Positions 1 to 7,632 of a DNA stretch of 50,542 bases are shown here, piece by piece. Location of the stretch: the NCBI GenBank assembly GCA_021323455.1, contig JAJONN010000007.1, positions 1-50,542 on the forward strand, given 5' to 3'. The position numbers and the translations under genes were made by a program. This DNA comes from Alphaproteobacteria bacterium (lineage in GTDB: Bacteria > Pseudomonadota > Alphaproteobacteria > Paracaedibacterales > VGCI01). A model generated the notes under the pieces. The model worked only from the letters and a program-made list of their open reading frames with translations, was not told the origin of the DNA and did no database searches. How positions within the stretch are numbered: position 1 is the first letter of the stretch; every line of letters begins with the position of its first letter.

Positions 1-269
1 TCCTCTACGGTGGAAGGATAGCCAGCCGGTACAGAATGCTCGAAATAGGGTAAATTCATTAAGTTGCCTAGCTTGATGGGACCAGAGGCCATCAAGCAGT
101 TGGAATCGAGCTGCGACTTCCGTATGTTTTTAGGAGGCAAAAGACCGTGAAGGATATCAACAGTTGGCAAGACAGTTGACGGAAACCTCTTTAGAGACCC
201 CCCTGCCCTACCCTTACCAGGCATTAATTTCGTTTTCTTGCTATCTGCGTGTGCCCTTGCTAAAGCCAT
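1..269 (-). CDS. umuD: UmuD-like S24 autoprotease, 5' part only (runs off left edge)
   Basis: An uninterrupted minus-strand reading frame of 89 codons starts at an ATG at 269 and continues past position 1. An excellent ribosome binding site (AAGGAGG) lies just before the ATG. Near residues 73-89 the protein reads PYFEHSVPAGYPSTVE, which resembles the start of the UmuD/LexA-type S24 peptidase fold. The Ala-Gly pair there (about residues 82-83) would be the self-cleavage bond. UmuD is the RecA-triggered subunit of error-prone DNA polymerase V. The N-terminal part before this is about 70 residues, longer than in E. coli UmuD, and rich in Lys/Arg. The catalytic Ser/Lys residues lie outside the window, so family membership rests on the cleavage region only. 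It could also be another S24 repressor-like protein. I see no clear LexA box in the upstream 230 bases. Confidence 0.6.
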   Translation of the reverse strand, partial: MALARAHADSKKTKLMPGKGRAGGSLKRFPSTVLPTVDILHGLLPPKNIRKSQLDSNCLMASGPIKLGNLMNLPYFEHSVPAGYPSTVE

Positions 270-500
270 GTTTTCCTCCTTACTTTGTTTTTTGTACATA
301 ATTCATATCATCCCAGGAAAGGCGCTGTCTATAAAAAATTGTGATTTATTTTTGAAGTTGTTAAGTTAAATTTTTTGAAGGGTATATAGTGAGGTAGCCT
401 TGGGCTCTAGCCATGTTAGGTTAGGTAAAGAATCTAGCTTGATGTTTTCTTTCATTTGATATAATCAACCAACTTATTGATCATTGGGATGTAGAATTAA

Positions 501-1163
501 ATGAGAAAAAAATATATTTGTTTCATTGCGGCGGTTGCTAATGTCTTCTCTACAGTTGCTACGCAATTTTTAGCAGTAGAAAGCGCAAAAGGGAAAGATC
601 TAAGCTCCTATTCTTCTACGTTTCTTTTTCCGATAAATTGCGTGGGAGAACAAGGTACCCATATTTATTTACAATTTAATTCCCCCAAAGGATTTCGCTG
701 CCTTCAACAAGAACTGGTTTCAAAAGCTTTAGGTTTAAATGGCAGTGATTCTAATAATATTGGATTGCTTGAAACCGTCCCTATAGAATTTATCCCAAAG
801 GATGACAGTGAAAGCAGTTGGTCAAAGATCATAACTTTTAATATGTTTATAGGAAAATCTGTAAAAGCCGACCTCTTAGTTTCTAACATGAAAGAGGCCA
901 TTATTAACAATTCAAAAGAATCAAAAATCTTAGAAGAAAATAAATCCCAAAATGATTCCTTTGAAACTGCAAATCTTGCCATAGCTTATACACATAATGG
1001 GCGTCGTGAGGTTGTTAGAGTGGTTGCCTTTTCAGGACCTTTAGACTGCATCTCCATTCAATATGCAGCACTACTTAAAGAAGGTCAAACAGATGATGCC
1101 GTTTTTCAGAATGTAAAGTCTTGGATGGCATCACCACAAAGCTTACAAATTGTTAAGTTCTAA
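501..1163 (+). CDS. Unknown exported protein
   Basis: A 220-residue protein I do not recognise. The first 28 residues look like a signal peptide: MRKK, then a hydrophobic stretch ending near AVESA, so the product is probably exported to the periplasm or beyond. The mature part has no obvious motif, repeat or coiled coil. It contains three cysteines (about residues 47, 67 and 183), of which two could form a disulfide. The gene is AT-rich compared with the metabolic genes nearby. It stands alone, divergent from the umuD-like gene and convergent with clpV. The ribosome binding site is weak (GGGATG, 10 bases before the ATG). It could be a lineage-specific secreted protein, but nothing in the sequence shows a function. 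Confidence 0.6.
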   Translation: MRKKYICFIAAVANVFSTVATQFLAVESAKGKDLSSYSSTFLFPINCVGEQGTHIYLQFNSPKGFRCLQQELVSKALGLNGSDSNNIGLLETVPIEFIPKDDSESSWSKIITFNMFIGKSVKADLLVSNMKEAIINNSKESKILEENKSQNDSFETANLAIAYTHNGRREVVRVVAFSGPLDCISIQYAALLKEGQTDDAVFQNVKSWMASPQSLQIVKF

Positions 1164-1295
1164 TTTTATCTCTCACACTCCTAACTTGAATCCTGTTAGA
1201 GGATTTTGGAAAATATGCGTAACTATGTATCAAATAATGAAACTTACAATAAATTTAAAGGATTCAGAAAAGATTATTTGATTTCTTTACCTTTT

Positions 1296-1322
1296 ATCCA
1301 TTTTTGCTTGGCAAAAATGGAT
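1296..1322. terminator. 12-bp perfect inverted repeat between convergent genes
   Basis: ATCCATTTTTGC and its exact reverse complement are separated by the 3-base loop TTG. It lies between the 3' ends of two convergent genes (stop codons at 1163 and 1342), where a bidirectional terminator or mRNA 3'-end hairpin is expected. Neither strand has a clear T-run after the stem, so intrinsic termination is uncertain. Confidence 0.4.
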
Positions 1323-1341
1323 GGAACTTAATTACATACGC

Positions 1342-3981
1342 TCAAATAGAGAGGTATTGATCAGCAGTACCACTGCCCTCCTCCTCACCCCCTAGCAGCA
1401 CTTCCTTCGCGCCTTGCCCCCGGCTTTCGAGGATACGCTCTGATAAGCCTGGAAGGATTTGCTGCGTGAGGATATGGTCGATGGATCGCGCCCCTTGGTG
1501 AGGATCTGTGCATTGGGCTGCAATATTGGTTATATCTTTATCCGTATAGATCAGCCGCGCATGGTGCTGCTGAAGTAGCCGCTCGGCAACGCTATGGACT
1601 TTCAGGCGAACAATCTTTGTCAGGTCAGAGGCGTTTAAAGGATAGTAGGGTATGACCGTCAACCGCGCCAGAAAAGCATGAGGAAAATGGCGTTCCAATG
1701 TCTGCCGGATCTCTGGCATTCCCGCTTGGACCTGCTCTGCCGCAATATTTGAGGTTAAAATAATCATTGTGTTGCGGAAATCGACCTCGACCCCCTCACT
1801 GTCTTCAATCATCCCCTTATCAAAAACCTGGTAAAAGATTTCCATAACATCCGGGTGTGCTTTTTCCACCTCATCCAGTAAAATAACGCTATAAGGATTC
1901 CGCCGGACAGCCTCTGTCAGGGTGCCGCCTTTTCCATACCCCACGTAGCCGGGGGGCGCTCCCTTTAAAGTGGCAACCGCATGGGCTTCCTGAAACTCGG
2001 ACATATTAATGCGGATCAAGTGGCGCTCATGTCCATTCAAAATTTCCGCCAACGCTTGTGCGGTTTCTGTTTTTCCGACGCCACTGGGTCCCACAAGGAG
2101 GAAAACACCCATCGGCTTGGTTGGGTCCGATAGCCTGGCGCGGTAACTGACGACCTGGCGCGCAATCCTATCCAGGGCATGGGACTGGCCAATAATGCGC
2201 CGTTCAAGCGCCTGGCGCAACTGCTCCACGGTTAACCCTTCTTCAAAGCTGATCATCGTCTCCAAAGGAATGCCTGTCCATCCAGAAATCACCTTTGCAA
2301 CGGTCAGGCGATCAACGCTATGAGGCACAAGGCCCTCTCCTGGAAGCCCTCTTGGTGATTCCCCTGCCCCCTGTTGCCGCAACACCCTCTCCAGCTGGTT
2401 AATCTCATTCCGAAGGCTCTTTGCTTCTGTCCCTTCTAATGCTTCAAGCGGGAAAAAATTGAGCTGATCCCGAAGCCCCTGGATTTTTTGAACCACTTCA
2501 GCAGATCTTGACCACTCACGGGCCATTTCATCCGCTTTGCGCATCACACCGTCCGCTTCTTCAGCAATTTCCGTTAGACGGCGCTCATGCTCATGGGCAC
2601 CATGGTCTTCCCGCAACAGCATTTCTTTTTCAATTTGCAATAAGGTCAGCTGGTTACGGGCTTCTTCCAAGGGCTGGGGAATGGCAGAATGGGCCAAAGC
2701 GACTTGCGCACAGGCTGTATCCAAAACGCTCACGGCCTTATCCGGTAGGCGCCGGCCTGTTAAAAAGCGCTGGGACAAGGATACAGCCGCCTGGATTGCT
2801 TCGTCGAGAATGGTCACATGGTGATGGTTGACCAAAGATCCCGCAATGGCGCGCAGCATACCCAACGCCTGTTCCGGCGAGGGTTCATTCACCTTGACAA
2901 CTTCAAAGCGGCGCGTCAATGCGGCATCCTTTTCAATGTAACGCTTGTATTCAGCCCAAGTGGTTGCCGCAATAGTTCGCAATTCTCCCCGCGCCAATGC
3001 GGGCTTTAATAAATTGGCAGCATCCCCCAGCCCGGCCTGCCCACCTGCGCCAATTAACGTATGGGCTTCATCAATAAATAGAATAATAGGCGTTGTTGAG
3101 GCTTTAACCTCCTCCAGTAAGCTTTTGAGGCGCTCCTCAAATTCCCCTTTAACGCTGGCTCCCGCCTGAAGCAACCCCACATCCAACAACCTTAGAGAAA
3201 TGTTTTTTAAAGATGGCGGGACACTCCCTGAGGCGATGCGTTGGGCGAGTCCTTCCACAACGGCCGTCTTACCAACGCCCGCTTCCCCGACCAGAATAGG
3301 ATTATTTTGGCGGCGGCGGGACAAGACATCAATCAATTGTCGAATTTCCCGGTCCCGTCCATAAATTGGGTCCAGCTTCCCAAACCGCGCTTGTTCTGTC
3401 ATATCGACCGTAAATTGGGCCAAGGCTGTCGGACCAGATGAAGGAGACGGGAAGCCAGGTTCAGAAGATTTCTTGGATGCGCTTGGATGTTTGGCCTTTT
3501 CATGAGCTTCAGGGCTATGGACCAACAGCTCCCGCATATTATCCCGGTAGGTTTCCCGCGACAAGCGCAAAAGCAAGGGACAACTTTCCAGAAGGATTCC
3601 CCGCAACGCTTCCGTATCCAAAACAGCCATCAAAACCGCACCTGATCGTACCTCGTCTCCCTCCAATTGAAGAGAGGACACCATCCAAGCTTCTTCCAAG
3701 GTCGTCAAAATATGGGGGGACAAGGCTGTCTGACTTGTATTGCCTGCTTGGAATTTTTCAATCGTTATTGTCAATTGCTTTTGAAGGCTCGCTATATCAA
3801 TCTCATAATGTCGCAAAACAAATTGGATATCAGAATCGCCAACTTCCAGGAGCCGCAAGAGAAAATGCTCTAGCTCAACATTATAATGCGTTTTAGAAAC
3901 GCACAAGGCAGCAGCGCTTTCGAGGGCGCGCTTACAGGTTGAGTTCAGCTTGCCAACCAGGGCTTTCGTATCCACATGCAT
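1342..3981 (-). CDS. clpV: Type VI secretion AAA+ ATPase ClpV (ClpB family)
   Basis: An 879-residue double-AAA+ unfoldase. In type VI secretion ClpV disassembles the contracted VipA/VipB sheath in the cytoplasm so that its subunits can be reused. The N-terminal domain (residues 1-150) has the ClpV-type opening rather than the ClpB one. The first ATPase module has Walker A GEAGVGKT near residue 232 and Walker B LFIDEAHT near 300. A short middle coiled coil lies around residues 440-500. The second module has GPSGVGKT near 640 and ILLDEVEKAH near 710. The length fits the family. The start is well supported: AAGGAGG stands 8 bases before the ATG. No other type VI gene (tss, hcp, vgrG) is visible in this window, so the gene is separated from its usual partners here. 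General ClpB is the main alternative, but the N-terminal domain and the linker favour ClpV. Confidence 0.85.
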   Translation of the reverse strand: MHVDTKALVGKLNSTCKRALESAAALCVSKTHYNVELEHFLLRLLEVGDSDIQFVLRHYEIDIASLQKQLTITIEKFQAGNTSQTALSPHILTTLEEAWMVSSLQLEGDEVRSGAVLMAVLDTEALRGILLESCPLLLRLSRETYRDNMRELLVHSPEAHEKAKHPSASKKSSEPGFPSPSSGPTALAQFTVDMTEQARFGKLDPIYGRDREIRQLIDVLSRRRQNNPILVGEAGVGKTAVVEGLAQRIASGSVPPSLKNISLRLLDVGLLQAGASVKGEFEERLKSLLEEVKASTTPIILFIDEAHTLIGAGGQAGLGDAANLLKPALARGELRTIAATTWAEYKRYIEKDAALTRRFEVVKVNEPSPEQALGMLRAIAGSLVNHHHVTILDEAIQAAVSLSQRFLTGRRLPDKAVSVLDTACAQVALAHSAIPQPLEEARNQLTLLQIEKEMLLREDHGAHEHERRLTEIAEEADGVMRKADEMAREWSRSAEVVQKIQGLRDQLNFFPLEALEGTEAKSLRNEINQLERVLRQQGAGESPRGLPGEGLVPHSVDRLTVAKVISGWTGIPLETMISFEEGLTVEQLRQALERRIIGQSHALDRIARQVVSYRARLSDPTKPMGVFLLVGPSGVGKTETAQALAEILNGHERHLIRINMSEFQEAHAVATLKGAPPGYVGYGKGGTLTEAVRRNPYSVILLDEVEKAHPDVMEIFYQVFDKGMIEDSEGVEVDFRNTMIILTSNIAAEQVQAGMPEIRQTLERHFPHAFLARLTVIPYYPLNASDLTKIVRLKVHSVAERLLQQHHARLIYTDKDITNIAAQCTDPHQGARSIDHILTQQILPGLSERILESRGQGAKEVLLGGEEEGSGTADQYLSI

Positions 3982-4098
3982 CAGCTCAACCTCCTTAAAC
4001 AGACCTGATTTAAGGATAGAGGAAAAAAGTTAAGGAATTATACTATGCCGAAAGGGGACGTGGCTTGGGCTTTGTCCTCTTAACCCGTTAAAAGAATG

Positions 4099-4121
4099 AC
4101 CTCTCCCCGAAAGGGAGAGGC
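4099..4121 (-). terminator. Hairpin terminator of the duplicated-domain gene
   Basis: An 8-bp inverted repeat (CCTCTCCC / GGGAGAGG) with a short CGAAA loop lies just beyond the stop codon at 4131 and before clpV. On the minus strand it is followed by TCATTCTTTT, a modest T-rich tract. It probably separates transcription of the upstream gene from clpV. Confidence 0.6.
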
Positions 4122-4130
4122 CAAAACAGG

Positions 4131-5726
4131 TTATGACTGAACCCGGATCATGCCAGGGACGTGCCGGCAATAGACATTAACCAAATTCGATGTCGCTTGG
4201 CGCGCTTGCAGATTAGGACTTCCCAAATTCTGCAACGCTGGCTGGATTGCGTTTCTTATATCCTCTGCCGTAACCGGCGTGATTTTCCAACTCGATACGG
4301 TGGATTCCGCCTTATCTTTTGATTCTGCCAGTTTAGCCTCCTCAACAAGCAGGCTTGAAGGCTCCATCTTATCCTCCTCAAAACCAGCATTCAGTTCTGT
4401 TAGTAAAGGAGCCTCCCGCCTTCTTGCCGCAGCCCTTTTTAAGCTCGATAATTTAGCATGGACATGATCCTGCAAGCCTACAGGGTCGTCTTCTTCTGCT
4501 CTTTCGCCCACACCGTTCCCATCGTCCGCCTCGCCTTCCTCTCTTTTCTCATCTTCTTCATCGATACCTTCCAAAGCCACCGGAACAGGTTGCTCTGCCT
4601 GTTCTGCTTCCTCACCATGAATAGCATTGTCTTCCTGAGCAACGATGACAGGTTGTTCCCCTCCTTCTGCTCCCTCAATATAATCTGCATTTTCAACGGG
4701 GACATTCCTATTGGCTTGATCAAGGACGAGAGCGGCAAGCGCAACCGGAACACGGTGAACATCATGTCTTTCTTCTGCTCTTATTACAGGAAAGCCCAGC
4801 TCGTTTCGGGGTAGCACCCCTCGCCCAACAATTTGCCTTAAGGCAGCTATAAAGTTTGCCTTGTGCCTATCATGGCCAGCCTGTTCTTCATCACCCTCTT
4901 GCTGTCTCCTTCTCTCTTCCCCCATCACAGCTGGAATCGGTTGAGGCATCCAATCTAACCCTTCAATATGGTTGGCATGAGGATGGCTGAGAATTTGATG
5001 GAGTTGCCAGTCGACTATATTGAAGAGCTTGAATGCCACCTTGACAGGGTTCCCTGGTTCGGATAACTCATGGGCTTTGTTTAAATGCCAAACGACAGGA
5101 TCAACGCCTTGTACGCTTAAATCGAAGGCCCGTAGCTGCCTCAGCAGGTTCCGTCGTTCCTCTTTGCGTTTTTCTGCCTCTTCAAGCAAGCCCCGGATAC
5201 GGGAAACCGTATCCATTGCTTCTCCTTCCTCCCTGAGGTGTTGTCGTGTCATGGATGGAACGGGTTGATAGGTCCAATCCAGCCCTTCAATATGGTTCGC
5301 ATAGGGGTGGTTGAGAATTTGATTGAGCTGCCAGTCCACTATATTAAAGAGCTTTAAGGCCACCTTTACAGGATGCCTCTGCTCAGAAAATTCACGGGCC
5401 TTGTCTAAATGCCACACGACAGGATCAACACCCTGTAGGCTTAAATCGAAGATCCGTGGTTGCCTTAACAGATTTCTCCGTTTCTCTTTGCGGTCTTCTA
5501 TCCCTTTAAGGAGTTCGCTGATGCGGACAGCGGTATCCAGACGCGCATCCATATCTACGCCCGAGCCACTCCCTTGAAGCCCCTCTCTTGCCATCTCCAC
5601 CTCACGAATGGCTTTGTTGGGTTCTTTTCCGCGTCTATATCCCTCCTCAGCTCCCATGATGCTCTTTGCAACCAGAACTCCCATGGCAATCGCCTTCCAT
5701 AAAGAGATATTTTTCGTTTTAAACAT
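4131..5726 (-). CDS. Unknown exported protein with an internally duplicated domain
   Basis: A 531-residue protein of unknown function. I start it at 5726 rather than at the longer open frame (5792) because GGAGG sits 6 bases before this ATG and the residues that follow form a signal peptide (MFKTKNISLWKAIAMGVL ... SIMGA). Residues about 59-158 and 170-268 are two copies of one domain sharing RRNLLRQ, FDLS.QGVDPVVWHL, LFNIVDWQL and NHIEGLDW. The region after about residue 270 is very acidic and low in complexity, rich in Glu, Ala and Asp. The C-terminal 80 residues are more ordinary. It is followed by its own terminator and then by clpV on the same strand. The proximity to clpV may or may not mean a link to secretion. 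Signal peptide, duplicated module and acidic linker fit an exported, lineage-specific protein. Confidence 0.65.
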   Translation of the reverse strand: MFKTKNISLWKAIAMGVLVAKSIMGAEEGYRRGKEPNKAIREVEMAREGLQGSGSGVDMDARLDTAVRISELLKGIEDRKEKRRNLLRQPRIFDLSLQGVDPVVWHLDKAREFSEQRHPVKVALKLFNIVDWQLNQILNHPYANHIEGLDWTYQPVPSMTRQHLREEGEAMDTVSRIRGLLEEAEKRKEERRNLLRQLRAFDLSVQGVDPVVWHLNKAHELSEPGNPVKVAFKLFNIVDWQLHQILSHPHANHIEGLDWMPQPIPAVMGEERRRQQEGDEEQAGHDRHKANFIAALRQIVGRGVLPRNELGFPVIRAEERHDVHRVPVALAALVLDQANRNVPVENADYIEGAEGGEQPVIVAQEDNAIHGEEAEQAEQPVPVALEGIDEEDEKREEGEADDGNGVGERAEEDDPVGLQDHVHAKLSSLKRAAARRREAPLLTELNAGFEEDKMEPSSLLVEEAKLAESKDKAESTVSSWKITPVTAEDIRNAIQPALQNLGSPNLQARQATSNLVNVYCRHVPGMIRVQS

Positions 5727-5950
5727 TAATAACCTCCAAGATCTTGTTAAGCAGACATATAAAAAAGCCTGTAAATATAATATATTTTTCAATATTAATA
5801 AGTCTATATTTTAATAATCAAAGTACAAATATAGTATTCATAGGTTAATTTTTGGTTAACACAGCTGATAGAAACCAAAAGACAATAGAGACAAAAAGAG
5901 GTAAGGAAAAACTCAATTTTACAGATTCTTAATTTTTGCGGCTTATGCTA

Positions 5951-5998
5951 TAAGGAGATAAAAATTACCTCCCTACCATGAAATGGACACCATTATGA
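5951..5998 (+). promoter_or_regulatory. Possible leader minicistron at the RND adaptor start
   Basis: An ATG at 5978 opens a six-codon frame (MKWTPL) whose TGA stop at 5996-5998 overlaps, as ATGA, the ATG at 5995 in the adaptor frame. A candidate ribosome binding site (AAGGAG at 5952-5957) lies farther upstream than usual. If translated, this could couple initiation of the adaptor to the leader. The other in-frame ATG at 5983 is equally possible, so this is a weak call. Confidence 0.2.
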
Positions 5999-7632
5999 TT
6001 TCCTCTGGACCTCAAAATCCCAAACCGCCCTTTAAATTGAGCGGGGAACGCATCGCGTTATTGCTTGGCGGGACGCTCATAGGCGCTCTTGTTATTGGCT
6101 TTGGGTTTAAAATAGCAAAGCCTGTCGTCAAAAAAGCCTGTCAATCCATCCTGGAGAACCCAGATAAAGTTGGGCGGGAAGCCCGTGTGGTTTCTGTTGA
6201 GGCCGTTGTCCTTAAACCCGGGACAATTTCGCGGCGCATTACAACGGTGGGCAAGCTCCATGCCAATGCATCCGTCACCTTACGCGCTGAAATGCCAGGC
6301 CGCATCAAGGAAATTGCCTTTAAAGAAGGGACGATGGTTAAAAAAGGTGATGTCCTTATTCAGTTTGAAGACGAGGAATTGCAGGCTGAACTTGTCAAAG
6401 CCGAAGCTGATGTCGAATACCGCCAGGCGCGATATGACCGTATGCTGTCCCTTCAATCCAAGGGGTTAACAAAAGGCCCGGATTTTGACCAGGAAAGGGG
6501 CCAGCTCAACATGGCCAAAGCCCAGCTTGAGGTCGCCAAGGCGAAATTAGCCAAGGCCACAATCCATGCGCCGTTTGATGGAAAAATCGGATTGATTCAA
6601 GATGTGAGCGTTGGCGCTATTGTAGACACCCAAAAGGAGCTGGTCACGCTTGTTGACTTTGATCCGATGAAGATTGACTTTAAAGTCCCTGAAAAGTTCA
6701 TCCACGACATTGGCGTTGGCCAAACGGCAGAGGTCAAGCTGGACAGTATTCCCAATCAAAAATTTCAGGAAACTCCTTTGCAGGCGATGGTTGAGGCGAT
6801 TGACTCGCGGGCTGATCCTCAAAACCACAGCATTGCTGTCCGGGCAACCATTCCGAATGAGGACGGAAAGCTTCAAGCGGGCTTATTTGCGGAAATCAGC
6901 GTCATTATTGGCGTGAAAAACGATGCTTTGCTTCTCCCGGAATCGGCGCTGGGCCGTGAAGGGGATATTGAGTATGTTTGGGTTGTCACAAATGGAAAGA
7001 CAGGACGCAAGCGCGTCTTAACGGGGACAAAAGAAAACGGCCAAGTCGAAATTATCGCCGGCCTTCGACCCAATGAAATTATTGTCACTTCTGGTCAGCT
7101 GAAGCTCGGTGAAGGAACCGCTGTGACAATCTCCAATATGGGCGAAGGAGATATCGAGGTTACCGATGAGGACGAAGACTCTGAGGATAGCCACGAATCT
7201 TCTGCTCCTCAGAAAGAAAAAGAGGGTACAACAGAGAAGGGAGAAGCAAAATCGGCAGGATCTTCTAAAGGGGAACCCGAAGAAAAAACGTCTGATAGGG
7301 CATCTCCTGACACATCAGCACCAGACACTCAGCTCAAAAGCGACGTCAAGGGAGAATCGCCTGTAACAGGCAATGCCTCTCAAGGCGCAGAAAAAACATT
7401 GCTTCCAACACCCAGCACACCAGAATCCCCTTCCCAAGAAGGAGAAGGAACCCCTAAGACAGGAACACAGGAACATCCTGCTGACGCTGATAAAGCACCC
7501 GATAAGCTTACGGCCCAACCAAGCAATGAGACGGCTGACGATCACCCAAAACCTGAACCTGAAAAATCTTTTTTTGGCAAGGTCCGGGACTTTATGGTTA
7601 ATATATTCAAGGGAACGAAGAAAACTCAATGA
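5983..7632 (+). CDS. RND efflux periplasmic adaptor (membrane fusion protein)
   Basis: A 549-residue adaptor that links an inner-membrane RND pump to an outer-membrane channel. A transmembrane anchor lies at about residues 24-45 (ALLLGGTLIGALVIGFGF). It is followed by the lipoyl/biotinyl half-motif (LRAEMPGRIKEI ... FKEGTMVKKGDVL), an alpha-helical hairpin at about 125-190, the second lipoyl half (ATIHAPFDGKIG) and the beta-barrel and membrane-proximal domains up to about residue 385. The last 160 residues are an unusual extension rich in Glu, Ser, Pro, Thr and Lys, ending in a short hydrophobic/basic segment (FFGKVRDFMVNIFKG). Typical adaptors lack such a tail. The stop codon overlaps the start of the transporter gene (ATGA), so the two are translationally coupled. 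The start may be 5983 or 5995. The substrate is unknown. Confidence 0.85.
   Translation: MDTIMISSGPQNPKPPFKLSGERIALLLGGTLIGALVIGFGFKIAKPVVKKACQSILENPDKVGREARVVSVEAVVLKPGTISRRITTVGKLHANASVTLRAEMPGRIKEIAFKEGTMVKKGDVLIQFEDEELQAELVKAEADVEYRQARYDRMLSLQSKGLTKGPDFDQERGQLNMAKAQLEVAKAKLAKATIHAPFDGKIGLIQDVSVGAIVDTQKELVTLVDFDPMKIDFKVPEKFIHDIGVGQTAEVKLDSIPNQKFQETPLQAMVEAIDSRADPQNHSIAVRATIPNEDGKLQAGLFAEISVIIGVKNDALLLPESALGREGDIEYVWVVTNGKTGRKRVLTGTKENGQVEIIAGLRPNEIIVTSGQLKLGEGTAVTISNMGEGDIEVTDEDEDSEDSHESSAPQKEKEGTTEKGEAKSAGSSKGEPEEKTSDRASPDTSAPDTQLKSDVKGESPVTGNASQGAEKTLLPTPSTPESPSQEGEGTPKTGTQEHPADADKAPDKLTAQPSNETADDHPKPEPEKSFFGKVRDFMVNIFKGTKKTQ

Noticed and set aside
270..500. LexA box upstream of the umuD-like gene
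   Set aside because: I looked for GTTC-N7-GTTC and for CTG...CAG dyads and saw none that is convincing.
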